From Tillandsia leiboldiana (taxonomy: Eukaryota; Streptophyta; Magnoliopsida; Poales; Bromeliaceae), in assembly GCA_029204045.2 (NCBI GenBank), contig CM055060.1, forward strand, positions 56,247,679 through 56,311,678: 64,000 bases of DNA. Direction: 5' to 3'. The notes beneath the pieces were generated by a model. That model had not been told where the DNA came from, did not search any database, and saw only the letters and a program-made list of their open reading frames with translations. The position numbers and the translations under genes are program-made. Positions 48,794 through 60,925 of this stretch are shown one piece after another; within the stretch, counting starts at the first letter, position 1; each line of letters opens with the position of its first letter.

Positions 48794-48897
48794 CCAAACC
48801 CAACTGAGATTTTATTTTTCACTTTGAGAAAAAAAAAAAAATGATTCAGTTCTGGGTCAATATGGTAGGAATCGTATTATATTTTGATTAAGTTTTT

Positions 48898-49015
48898 TTT
48901 GGTCTCTAGGCTTTTCCCGATTTTTCATTTTGGTCCTTTGCTATTCATATTTCTAAACATGTTAATTTTAATTTTTGTTTCAATTAAGTCATTGCCATTA
49001 AAAATAGAAACTGAC
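48898..49015. repeat. dispersed repeat, copy B
   Basis: Matches 43778-43912, with a short deletion near its right end. It is fused directly to the Y block that begins ATTGCCAAATTTTATTTAC, so it marks a rearrangement junction. Confidence 0.75.
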
Positions 49016-49228
49016 ATTGCCAAATTTTATTTACTTCTCCAAGTCAAATTTTTGCATTCTGCCATTGGCCTGAACTCTTCTGGCATCCAATTATGGGACT
49101 CGAGCTCCAATTGGCTGGCTGGTTACCGTTTTGGTCTAGATTTATTTTTTTACTTTTGAAGTGATGAATTTGTTCAAAATTTGAACTTCTTGTTGGATTT
49201 CATGTAAAACTTAGATTTTTTGTCTTAT
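49011..49228 (+). repeat. Y block, copy 2
   Basis: From ATTGCCAAATTTTATTTAC to TTGTCTTATGAAC. Close copies are at 50675-50890 and 58688-58905; more distant ones are at 45342-45476 and about 54730-54905. Confidence 0.85.
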
Positions 49229-50447
49229 GAACTTCTTGTTGGATTTGAGATCATTTTTTGGCATGAGAAAATACAATATCCTTTCCCATATCACGTGGAG
49301 ATCATTTTTGGCATGAGAAAATACAAGGATGAAAACCTCTCATTTACCCACATGGTCACTCATTTTCACTTGGCCACAACGAGGTATAATGCAGCAAACA
49401 CTCCTTGTTGCCCTTGGTCCTTAGTCACCTATTTAAACTGATCTATTATGATATGCCAGGAGATGTCTGATTATGTTTAAAAATGATGTATGTTTTGGAA
49501 TTTGAATCATATGTTTCTCAACAGTCGGCTAACCGTTTATTTTAATCAATAAATTGCATTTTTTGTGGGCATACTTCAAACAGGTCTCCTTTTCCAACTT
49601 GAAGTAGAATTTGGACTCAATTTTTCTAATTTGAAAACTTTGTGCACCTTAATTGCAAGAAACCAAAGAATGCACTTACATGCAAAGAGATAGTGGAACT
49701 TATTCATGCAAGGATCTTGCAATACAATAGAAAACCCAAGGATAATAGTCTATAGCTCCTTAGCCATCTCTAGTATGATTCATAAACTGTGATATTGTTG
49801 GTTGAAAAATTACAATTTTATATGTTGTTTTTATCTCTTTAATTAATTGGTTGTCTATTGGACAGGTTGAACCCAGTCTGATACAGGTGTTAGCCTAATT
49901 GGAAGACCAGAAAGCGGATCCTATTACAAATGGCCATTGCATTGAAACAGGAATTAAGTATAATCTCGGATTACCCAGCGGCGCGAAATTCTTCGAAAAC
50001 CAGCTGTTGCACGTTCACTGAAGATTAAAATGTAGAACACTCTTTTTTGAAGGTGTATGTGTCTTTCTCCTATATGTTTTATTAATAAGAATGTGAGAGA
50101 ATACAATAAAAGTGATGGTAAGATACAACTCTCAGTTATAGTAACTTTAACTAACTGCATAGGTACAATACGTGGACTCTTCTTCCCAGTTCAACAGTTC
50201 ATCAATAATTCCCATTGAAATTCTGTCATTCCATTCCTTCCACATGTTCCAGAATAAGGTGGTGAGCGTTGAGTTCATCATGCCTCGCAGGTCTACCAGA
50301 ATGCTGCTTCGCAACATTCTCAGATTTCAGTACTAGGTTTTTCCCTTTTTAACTTATCTTTGGTTTTAATTGAATGATTTTTGGGGTCTAATTATAGGGT
50401 GACAGATTCATCCCAGAATAATCTTACATAAAATTTAATGGAGAGTC

Positions 50448-50518
50448 TTTTTTTTTTTGAGAAAAAGGCAGCATGCTGCCGCTTCATTCAATGTAAGGTT
50501 GAATTTAGCTATGGAGGC
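50448..50518 (-). mobile_element. 5'-truncated SINE, absent from the paralogous copy
   Basis: In minus orientation the insertion reads as a SINE 3' end (CATTGAATGAAGCGGCAGCA, then CTTTTTCTC and an A-run). It is bordered by the direct repeat AATGGAGAGTC (50437-50447 and 50519-50529). The matching site in repeat Z copy 2, near 58487-58500, lacks it. Confidence 0.85.
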
Positions 50519-51503
50519 AATGGAGAGTCATTTTGGAGGATTCTCACCAGTAACCTTGAATGGAACTGGAATCCTTTCTTGTAAAAGCAAGCCTTTAAGT
50601 CAGCAAGGCAACATAGGTATGTTCTGCCAGTGGGTTTTTTATTCTCTTTGCATTTGAAGTTATTTTGGACTGAAATTGCCAAATTTTATTTACTTCTCCA
50701 AGTCAAATTTTTGCATTCTGCCGTTGGCCTGAACTCTTCTGGCATCCAATTATGGGACTCGAGCTCCAATTGGCTGGTTACCGTTTTGGTCTAGATTTAT
50801 TTTTTTACTTTTGAAGTGATGAATTTGTTCAAAATTTGAACTTCTTGTTGGATTTCGTGTAAAACTTAGATTTTTTTGTCTTATGAACTATTTTGATGGA
50901 CTTTTGGGTTCTTATTTTTCTATAAGCTTTTTCTTCCTTTAACTTAACAGCTGAGAACTTTGAGAGGAGGTGGTTAGTCTCAATTCTGTGATACATTTAA
51001 TTAAATACAAAATTCTTGTTTGGTTTCGTGTAAAATATTTTATTGTGGAAGTGATGGTTCTTTCTTTTCTTTGCAGAGTCTTTGATGGTGGCACCATTGC
51101 ATCAGCTTTAGGGGAGAAAATGCTGAGATTTTTAAAAATGTATTTGGAAAATGTGAAGCCCCAAACCCTGTAGCTAGATAGCAAGAACAGGTCATTTTTA
51201 CAGTTTTAAAAATTCACGGGACTTGCAAATAGAATTTTCAAAACTGAGGTTCTAGAAAAGTCATTAGTACCCTCCATCTGTACTTTAGGTAAATTCATTA
51301 GTAAGTTCCTCAGATTTCCCTATTATTTTTGAAGATTTTTTATTCTGCTGAACATCACCGGAATACAAAATAAAATCATAAAAATGATTTTGTGTGAAAC
51401 TTTTGGATATCATTTTGATCACGTCTCATGGATATTTTTCATTCTGTGTTTGCATCAGTTATTGTAGTATCTTTTTTCAGTTTTAATAATACTTGAGTAG
51501 TAT

Positions 51504-51649
51504 AAACCGTCCCTAATGCAAGTGGCAAAGGACTTGGTAGTTGATACCCGTGACCCGAGTTCGAAGCCTAGTTGCTTCATATTTCTAGCTAAGTTTATTT
51601 CAAAAATAAACGAAACGGGTAGCATGATATCTTTCTCTCAAAAAAAAAA
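51504..51649 (+). mobile_element. full-length tRNA-derived SINE with 17-bp target duplication
   Basis: A 146-bp element with an A-box-like region (TAATGCAAGTGGCAAAGG), a clear B box (GAGTTCGAAGCC), a tRNA-unrelated body and a short A-tail. It is flanked by the perfect direct repeat TAATACTTGAGTAGTAT (51487-51503 and 51650-51666). The paralogous position 59501-59517 has a single copy of this 17-mer and no element. Confidence 0.95.
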
Positions 51650-52077
51650 TAATACTTGAGTAGTATCTTTCATTATTCTGAATCCTGATAGGATCTTCTC
51701 GACATTTGATGAAAACATGGCTAGAATTTCACAAAAGGACTTGCAACTTTCTTTTTGTCATTGTACTTTTATGTTGCTGGAGACCAAAATTTCCAGTTAA
51801 CTATTCATATTTGCACACAATGATTAATACATGATGTAATATAAACATAAAGAACCCTTGCTCAAAATCACTGATGGGATATCTTTCCTTTGGAACAAAA
51901 CAATTAGAATGAGGCTTGATAATAATCTTAGAAATGACATCAGAATATTTTCTCTTGAGCTTGTATTCTTAGATACTATGTGTCCTACATAGGTAATAAT
52001 AAAATGAAGTTTGGTGTGTGAAATGCATGCGAAATAGTATAATTGTAGTTTGCAGTGCTTACAACATTGGTGTTTGC

Positions 52078-53168
52078 AGATGGCAAGTACTAGGCGTTTT
52101 TCCAGTTTAAATGCATTACGGGACAATTAAATGAGAAATAATGCTTCGTCTAAAGACTGCTTTCTGTTGTTTTCTTGCTACTTTCAATTTCTTTAACTTT
52201 TGATTGTTGTTGCGAGCAGATTTCTCAAGTCTCAGGTTCCAGAACATTGGTGGTTCGGTGCTCGTCTTTTATTGGCCACAACGAAGGTACTCACTGCGGC
52301 GATTTCTTAGTCATCTATTTAAGCTTATCTAATCCTCTACCAAGAGAGGAGAATATGTGATTCTGATCCATGTTTAACAATGAGGTACTTTTGACTCATA
52401 TGTTCATCAGAGAGATGTTAACCAATTGGCTAAGTTTTAATTCTATTGGATAAGCTTTTTACGGTTTATTTCTTGAAACATAATTAAAAACAAATCTTCT
52501 TTTCCAGTTTGAAATGAAGTTTTGAGCCTGTTTTTATTCATTTATGAACCGTGTGCACCGCATGTCTTTAAAAAATTATTTTTTTTCTTTTCTTTTTTTT
52601 TTGGAAAGTTTGATTTACTCTTTTATCATAATCTACTACAAATCTTCTTGCCCAGTTGAAATAAAATTTGAACGTGCTTTTGCTGCAAGCATTCAAAGAA
52701 AGAACTTTTGCATTTAAGGCGAAAGTTGAACTTGTTCATGCAAAGATTTTATCTCTTGTATGATTTCTTAACTGTACATACATGTATATATATTTCTGAA
52801 ACTGGATTGTATCACTAAGCTGCACTATATTACTAGCTTAAATAAAAAAAAAAAGAAAAGAGAGAGAGAGAGAGCTTCGTATGTTGCAATTATTATCTAT
52901 TTAACTAATTGGTCATTTGTTGGAACAGGTTGGACTAGATCGATTGCGTTGAACATAACAGAGGGCTTTTAGATTTGGCCATAGAGCTGGTTATCAAACT
53001 CCTGGAGTAAATTGGGAGTGTGAAACGGCTAAACGGAATAACCAAATCAAACTGATGGTTTTGGTCAGGTTTAGATTTTCTTTTTTATTTGGTTTTGGGT
53101 CAATATGGTAGGAACCGTGTTATTTTGATTCAGCTTTTGATTCTGATCATGAGAAATGGGCTTAAACC
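52078..53168 (+). repeat. direct repeat X, copy 2
   Basis: Second copy of 47727-48793. It starts 20 bases after the end of repeat Z copy 1, so Z and X together rebuild an almost complete unit. The S block here lacks one C and has other changes that shift every reading frame relative to copy 1. Confidence 0.92.
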
Positions 53169-53325
53169 AAACGAACCGGTTAGTATGTCGTATGTTTTAA
53201 ACCGGACCGGCCTTAGTCTGAGTGGTTCGTAGTACTTGGCCCATTGCTCGTGACACTGGAAAGCTAACCTGCGCATTAACACGTGATGGAGCGCAGGATA
53301 GCATAAAGACAACGGACGAGAGGGC

Positions 53326-53333
53326 TATATAAA
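53326..53333 (+). promoter_or_regulatory. TATA box of the third array unit
   Basis: TATATAAA followed by a GC-rich start region and a CT-rich leader. The start would be near 53357, with a first exon ending AAG|GTACTA at 53468. The leader has no long reading frame. Confidence 0.55.
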
Positions 53334-53356
53334 GGTTTCGCGGCCCCTCCACGCGC

Positions 53357-56300
53357 CATTCCAATCCAAATCGGGAACCATCGCTCTTCTCCTTCTCTAC
53401 TCCTCCTCACTTCTACCTCGTCGACGACTCTGAAACCCACGAAGTGCGAACGAAACCCTAAAAGAAGGTACTAATTCGAATTCTCTTAATCTTCGAAGGA
53501 TCATCCAATCTCTTTTCCATCCTAAGAATTTGATCTCTCTTTCTCTCCTTCCAATGTGATAAAGGATCGGATCCCTCTTCCACTCCCTCCATCGAATCCT
53601 CAATTTGAAGCCGATATTATTGATCTCGATCTCAGTCTCTGTTGTCGTTTTGAGATCAAACGATCCCTGATCAATTAAAGTCTAAGCTCGTTTTGATCTA
53701 AAGAAAGCGAGATGATTCTGCTGTGTTTGATTTTGTTACTGCCTTTACTCATGACTCATGAACTTGCTGTTTGAAGGAAAAGATTGAGGAATTTGCAGAG
53801 TTTTTGCATCTGGAGAAGGATTTAGGTGCTCTTATTCCTACTAGCATATTTGATCTGATTTTTTTAAAAAAAATTTGAAGCAACTTTTTCTATATTGCTC
53901 CTAATTTTACTTTCTAGTACTTTTTTACAGTTCTAGCTGAATTTATTTGCAGGTAGCTGATTGATAAACGAACGAGAAGAAGAAAAGGGGGTTTAGGTGG
54001 TAAATCTGATGCTTCAACCGAAGTTCTAGAGATAGGTGACTCTTTTCATCTGATGTGCTATTTGTGTTTGTGAATTTCAGGAAAGCCAAACAAAAAGTTT
54101 CCAGTTTCAAATAGTGTAGATAGAGCTCTCTAGTCCAAAATCTATATGGATTCTGTGTATGATTCTATCTTAACATCACTTGTAGCCATGCAGGATAAGG
54201 GGAATTTATGTAGTCTCCTTAGTGACTAACAATTGGAATTTGTTGAAGGATTTACCTATATCAAGACTATGAGCAAAACATTTCGCTTCTACTATTTGAT
54301 TGGCTTTGTTGTGTTTAATTACTCTGAAGATTATCTGATTTTATGTGCTTCTTATGTTGGTGCTAGCATGATGATAGTGTTATTACAGGGAAATAAAGTA
54401 TATTCTCCTTCCAGGTGTGCAAATTATTGAGCTTATGGTGCCTCGTGAGTCTATTGTCGAACGCTGCTTCTCAACATTCTCAGATTTTAGTAGAATATTC
54501 TTCTTCTAGGTGTTGCAAATAAAGTAAATTCATTTTCCAGGTGAGCAAATTATTGAGTTAATGGTGCCTCGTGCGTCTATTGAAATGCTGCTTCTCAGCA
54601 TTCTCAGATTTTAGTAGAATACATATACTTTAATTAAAAAAAAAAGAGTATGGAATCGGAATCCATATAACTTAAAGGGGAGGCCATGTAGGTTCTACTC
54701 TTTCTTTGCATTTGAAGTTATTGGATCAAAATGGCCAAATGTTACTAAATTATCTGAATATTATCGAATTTTTGCATTCTGCTGTTGGCTTTTGAACTCT
54801 TTGGGCATCCAATTATGGGACTCAAACTTTAATCTTCTGGTTAGCTGTTTAATCTAGATTTGGATTTCATGCAAAGAGTGGATTTTTTTTGTCTTATGAA
54901 CTGTTTTGATGGATTCTTTTCTCTTTTCTGTTTTTCTTTTTTTACTTTAGTTTACGGCCGGGAACACTGCGAAAAGTTGACGGGTCTAAATTTGGTGTGA
55001 TATGTTCGTTCAAATATGAACTTCTTGTTTTGTTTCATAAAGAATATTTTATTGTTGCAATGATGGGTTCTATTTGATTGCATAGTCTTGATGGTTGCAC
55101 CATTGCATTGAAAATGTATTTGGAATGAAGCGCGCCAGCATGCTAACATTTTCTCAAAAAAAAAAGAAGGAAAAGAAACGAAAACGTATTTGGAAAATGT
55201 GAAGTGCCTGCCAAAACCCTGCAGCTAGATAGCTAGAACTGGTCCTTTTGCCAATTTTAACTACATTATGTGAGAGGCATAGAGAACAATGAGATGGGAA
55301 AGGAGTCAGCAATGTCTAATACATAACAGGGCAAGGTAGTCGAAGATACAATTAGATTTTCTCTTTCTTTGCTTTCTCTAGAACAAGTTACCTTGATAGA
55401 TTTTCCATGTATTCGTCTTGCATATCATTGCTACTTCCTTATCTTATGTTTTTTCTGGTAAGGTGGGGTACACTTCTTTCCTTCAAGTTTTTATTATGTG
55501 ATAATGTAGTTCTTTCATAGCCAATCAACTCAAACAATCAGTAGAGCAATGAATTTTAAACGAGATGGGCATAATAATGTAAGAGAAATAAATGCTCTAG
55601 AAACTAGTAAGGATTCATCTGAATTACAACATTTTTGTCTTTTATTTAGTTTGTTTCTCCAATTTAGGTGCTTACAAAAATACTGTAAGTCAGAGTTTTC
55701 TCTCAGAGTTTTGTTTATCTCTTTGTTAAATAGGCCCCTAGATTCTGTACAACATCCCAAATCTTTTAAGCTAGAAACACTTTTTTTTTCTTTTGAAATT
55801 TTGTACTTGAATACTGCTAGGTATTATTTTTGTTGGAGTGATATCCATGTGGCTGTTTTGAATATATCATGGTCTAGTCATAGAGATCGAAGCCAAAAAT
55901 TTACCTGACTCCTAAATTTAATTTGATTTTTTTAAGTTAAATAAATGAATGACTGAAACGACCTGAATTATATAATTGTCACAAATGGCAACTAGGCTTC
56001 GTGTATTCTTGAATGTCGGCACTCGTCTTCAATTGGCTGCAACAAGCTATTATGCAGCAATATGATTTAGTATTCTCTCTTGCTCTGGGTCTTTATTCGT
56101 CCATATAAGCTGATCTATTATCATATACCAGGAGAGAAGAAAGTTGCTCTGATTTAACAATGAGGTATGTTTTGTGTCAGATATTTTTTTCTCATCTGTA
56201 TAGACTTCAATAAAAATTGCTTTTTTTGCAGGCATAATTCAAAGCAAATCTCCTTGTCCAGAGACAGGAGAGCTTACAAGCTTTGTGCACCATAATTTCC

Positions 56301-56600
56301 ATGCAAAGAGGTAGTCTAATTTGGTCATGCAAGGATTTTGCAAGATACAACCATCTCTGGTATGATTCTTAAACTGTAATATTTTTATCTGAATAATCTA
56401 ATTTTTATATGTTGCTTTTATTGTTTCTTTATTAATTCGCTATGGTTATTTGTAGGACAGGTTGGACCCTAACAATTCAAATGGTGTGCTTAGTTAGAAG
56501 GCAAAGGTGTATTGGAAAATTCTTTCAACAATAAGCTATTTTAAAATGGCCACCTCAACTTTATTTTTAGTTTTTTTTATTGCACCTCTTTAACTTTAAT
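53357..56600 (+). other. array unit 3: transcription unit, no conserved frame
   Basis: After the predicted first exon, diverged copies of the array modules follow in order: two small repeats of GTGCCTCGTG...CATTCTCAGATTTTAGTAG (54437-54500 and 54562-54615), a Y block (about 54730-54905), an R block (55081-55260), an S block (about 56010-56045), and T and U blocks (56230-56480). Stops break each frame. It may be a transcribed non-coding relative of unit 1. Confidence 0.4.
55125..55180 (+). mobile_element. truncated SINE 3' end in the R block
   Basis: A 56-bp insertion (ATGAAGCGCGCCAGCATGCT, then TTTTCTC and a mixed A-rich tail) is flanked by AAAATGTATTTGGA (55111-55124) and AAAACGTATTTGGA (55181-55194). 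The equivalent sites at about 51136 and 59150 are uninterrupted. Confidence 0.82.
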
Positions 56601-57050
56601 TTTTTGAAATTAAATGATTTCATTTAATTAAAGTTATAGATTTCATCAAATTAATTATTTATTTCATCTAATTTAATGGTTTAATTAATTTTTAGCAAAT
56701 GAAAGTAAACAATTAATGTCTAATATTTTAACAGAATTATTAAATTTTTAGCAAATGAAAGTAAGCAATTAAGTCTAATATTTGCTTAGCTAGAAGGCAA
56801 AGGTGTATTGGAAAATTCTTTCAACAATATGCTATTTTAAAATGGCCACCTCAACTTTATTTTTATTTATTTTTTATTGCACCTCCTTAACTTTAATTTT
56901 TTGAAATTAAATGATTTCATTTAATGAAAATTATAGATTTCATCAAAATAATTATTTATTTCATCTAATTTAATGGTTTAATTAATTTTTAGCAAATGAA
57001 AGTAAACAATTAATGTCTAATATTTTAACAGAATTATTAAATTTAATAAA
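56488..57050. repeat. 296-bp tandem duplication
   Basis: Two copies of a segment beginning GCTTAG(T/C)TAGAAGGCAAAGG, at 56488 and 56784, differ at few positions. The segment includes part of the terminal U block of unit 3. Confidence 0.9.
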
Positions 57051-57262
57051 ATTAATGATCTAGAATAACTCGAGTAAAAAATTATAAGTTATGGAGGTGT
57101 TTATAAGTTAAGGCCAATTGTTCTTTTTGGGTGGGGGTTCGGTTCCATAATTTCGACTTTTAAGCTATATATTACCCTCTCAACTAAGCTATTGTCACTT
57201 TATCCCTTCCCATCAGTTCTCTGCTAAAAATCTTATTATAAAATACAATAATAATTTTTGTT

Positions 57263-59899
57263 GAGGTCATTTTTGGCATGAGAAAATACAATATCCCTTC
57301 TCATATCACGTGGAGATCATTTTTGGCATGAGAAAGTACAACGATGAAAACCTCGCATTTACGACTACATAGTCACTCATTTTCACTTGGCCACAACAAG
57401 GTATAATGCAGCAAACACTCCTTGTTGCCGTTGGTCCTTAGTCACCTATTTAAACTGATCTATTATGATATGCCAGGAGAGGTCTGGATTATGTTTAAAA
57501 ATGATGTATGTTTTGGAATTTGAATCATATGTTTCTCAACAGTCGGCTAACCGTTTATTTTAATCAATAAATTGCATTTTTTGTGGGCATACTTCAAATA
57601 GATCTCCTTTTCCAACTTGAAGTAGAATTTGGACTCAATTTTTCTAATTTAAAAACTTTGTGCACCTTAATTACAAGAAACCAAAGAATGCACTTACATG
57701 CAAAGAGATAGTGGAACTTATTCATGCAAGGATCTTGCAATACAATAGAAAACCCAAGGATAATAGTCTATAGTTCCTCAGCCATCTCTAGTATGATTCA
57801 TAAACTGTAATATTGTTGGTTGAAAAATTACAATTTTATATGTTGTTTTTATCTCTTTAATTAATTGGTTGTCTATTGGACAGATTGAACCCCGACGAGT
57901 TCAAGCAGTCTGATACAGGAGTTAGCCTAATTGGACGACCAGAAAGAGGATTCTATTACAAATGGCCATTGCATTGAAACAGGAATTAAGTCCAATCTCG
58001 AATTACCCAGCGGCGCGAAATTCTTCGAAAACCAGCTGTTGCACGTTCACTGAAAGATTAAAATTGTAGAACACTCTTTTTTGAATGTGTAGGTGTCTTT
58101 CTCCTATATGTTTTATTAATAAGAATGTGAGTTACATGTACAGACAAGTACAGAGTACAATAAGTGAAGGTAAGATACAACTCTCAGTTATAATAACTTT
58201 AATTAACTACATAGGTACACTATGTGGACTCTTCTTCCCAGTTCAACAGTTCATCAATAATTCCCATTGAAATTCTATCATTCCATTCCTTCCACATGTT
58301 CCAGAATAAGGTGATGAACGTTGAGTTCATCATGCCTCGCAGGTCTACCAGAATACTGCTTCTCAACATTCTCAGATTTTTGTAGTAGGTAAAACCCTTT
58401 TTAACTTATCTTTGGTTTTAATTGAATGATTTTTGGGGTCCAGTTATAGGGTGACAGATTCATCCCAGATTAATCTTACATAAAATTTAAAAGAGTCATT
58501 TTGGAGGATTCTCACCAGTACCCTTGAATGGAACCGGAATCCTTTCTTGTAAAAGCAAGCCTTCTGCTTTTGCTGAATGATCTTTTATGATGTCAGCTCC
58601 TGTGTGTCTTCTTCTTGCACTCAAATTATGTCAGCAAGGCAACATAGGTGGGTTTTATTCTCTTTGCATTTGAAGTTATTTTGGACTGAAATTGCCAAAT
58701 TTTATTTACTTATCCAAGTCAAATTTTTGCATTCTGCCATTGTCTTGAACTCTTCTGGCATCCAATTATGGGACTCAAGCTCCAATTGGCTGGTTACTGC
58801 TTTGGTCTAGATTTATTTTTTACTTTTGAGCAGTGATGAATTTGTTCAAAATCTGAACTTCTTGTTGGATTTCGTGTAAAACTTAGATTTTTTTCTTATA
58901 AACTATTTTGATGAACTTTTGGGTTCTTATTTTTCTATAAGCTTTTTCCTCCTTTAACTTACAGCTGAGAACTTTGAGAGGAGGTGGTTGGTCTCAATTC
59001 TCTGATACATTTAATTAAATACAAAATTCTTGTTTGGTTTCGTGTAAAATATTTTATTGTTGAAGTGATGGTTCTTCCTTTTTATTGCAGAGTCTTTGAT
59101 GGTGGCACCATTGCATCAGCTTCAGGGGAGAAAATGCTGAGATTTTAAAAAATGTATTTGGAAAACGTGAAGCCCCGAACCCAGTAGCTAGATAGCAAGA
59201 ACAGGTCATTTTTCCAGTTTTAACAATTCACGGGACTTGCAAATAGAATTTTCAAAACTGAGGTTCTAGAAAAATTCGTAAGTACCCTCCATCTGTACTT
59301 CAGGTAAATTCGTTAGTAAGTTCCTCAGATTTCCCTGTTATTTTTAAGATTTTTTATTCTGCTGAACATCACCGGAATACAAAATAAAATCATAAAAATG
59401 ATTTTGTGTGAAACTTTTGGATATCATTTTGATCACGTCTCATGGATATTTTTCATTCTGTGTTTGCATCAGTTATCATAGTATCTTTTTTCGGTTTTAA
59501 TAATACTTGAGTAGTATCTTTCATTATTCTGAATTCTGATAGGATCTTCTTGACATTTGATGAAAACATGGCTAGAATTTCACAAAAGGACTTGTAACTT
59601 TCTTTTTGTCATTATACTTTTATGTTGCTGGAGACCAAAATTCCCAGTTAACTATTCATATTTGCACAAGATGTAATATACACGATGTAATATACACATA
59701 AAGAACCCAGCTCAAAATCACTGATGGGATATCTTTCCTTCGGAACAAAATGAAGTTTGGTGTGTGAAATGCCATCAGAATACTTTCTCTTGAGCTTGTA
59801 TTCTTAGAATTAGCTTACTACGTGTCCTACATAGGTAATAATAAAATGAAGTTTGGTGTGTGAAATGCATGCGAAATAGTATAATTGTAGTTTTCAGTG
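57263..59899 (+). repeat. direct repeat Z, copy 2
   Basis: Colinear with 49247-52057. It retains a 31-codon frame (57885-57977, after CAG: LNPDEFKQSDTGVSLIGRP to WPLH) that is broken in copy 1 by a deletion of about 14 bases. It also has about 60 bases near 58565-58625 that copy 1 lacks. Confidence 0.93.
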
Positions 59900-60925
59900 T
59901 TGATATTTGTGCAAGGTACTTATAGGGATTAGAACACGTGATCATTTATTTGACGGAAATTATTATTAACGTTTTTATTATTAGATTCCTTCTGACATAT
60001 GAGGATTGGTCATCAACCATCATGCTCTTGCTAGTGTACTGTATAAACTCACAAGTCTGAGTGCAACTTTATTATGTAATAATTTGTTACATGACAAAGT
60101 ATTTGCCAACCATCATGTTTTAGTTTTCTGATCTTTTGATGTGTATATATAAATATATATATCAGTCTAAGCGGACCATGGGTTCAATCTTTTACATCTC
60201 AGAGAATTGATTTAATCTTTATTTTAAATCATTTGTCTGCTTTCCTCCTTTTCAGAAAGTTCAGCATCATAAATAGGGGATAAAGGTGTACAACCATCTC
60301 TCTACCTCCTAATTTAGAGGGTTTACTCCATGTATGCTTCCTTCAGAATGATCTAGATTTTGAATCTTACATCAAATAATATTTCTTTCTATGCATGCCT
60401 ATCAAAATCATTTAATCTCAGTACATCTGGCCTTTAGCATGCTATAAGATTTGTTGTACCACTCTTCTTGAGCTACTCTCAAAGATGAATGCATGATACA
60501 GTTTCTTGCTTTTTCACTTGATGAAATTTCCAGTTAATAGACAGCCAACTTGTAATCTTTTGGCTTTTTTCATTTGCTGAGAATTGATTTCTGAAAGCCA
60601 CTAAATAAAAGTGAGGCATAAGCTGTTTTATATTACTTATCTGGATATCGTTGCTTAATTTCTATGAGATTACTAAAGCAAGATTTCTTGCCAACTTGTA
60701 ATCTTTTGGCTTTTTTCATTTGCTGAGAATTGATTTCTGAAAGCTACTAAATAAAAGTGAGGCATAAGCTGTTTTATATTACTTATCTGGATATTGTTGC
60801 TTAATTTCTATGAGATTACTAAAGCAAGATTTCTTGCAGGGCTGCGTAATTAGTTTTGCGTGTTAGCTAGAATACTCACATTCTGCAAGAAAATTCTGTC
60901 CCCACGTGTCCATTGTGGAGTAGCT
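59900..60925. other. spacer after the array
   Basis: No gene can be supported apart from possible untranslated exons. A 146-bp tandem duplication is at 60545-60836. Confidence 0.4.
60545..60836. repeat. 146-bp tandem duplication
   Basis: Copies at 60545-60690 and 60691-60836 are nearly identical. The second ends in TTTCTTGCAG, a good splice acceptor, just before the candidate exon region. Confidence 0.95.

Larger units (their letters stand above)
49247..52057 (+). repeat. direct repeat Z, copy 1
   Basis: A 2.8-kb segment from GAGATCATTTTTTGGCATGAG to TTTGCAGTG, matched colinearly at 57263-59899. A 235-base sample (50939-51173 against 58945 on) differs at about a dozen positions, roughly 95% identity. 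It carries two SINE-type insertions that are absent from copy 2. Confidence 0.93.

Noticed and set aside
56488..57110. Array-like repeats that might suggest a CRISPR or satellite
   Set aside because: There are only two copies with no spacers, in a plant genome; it is a simple tandem duplication.
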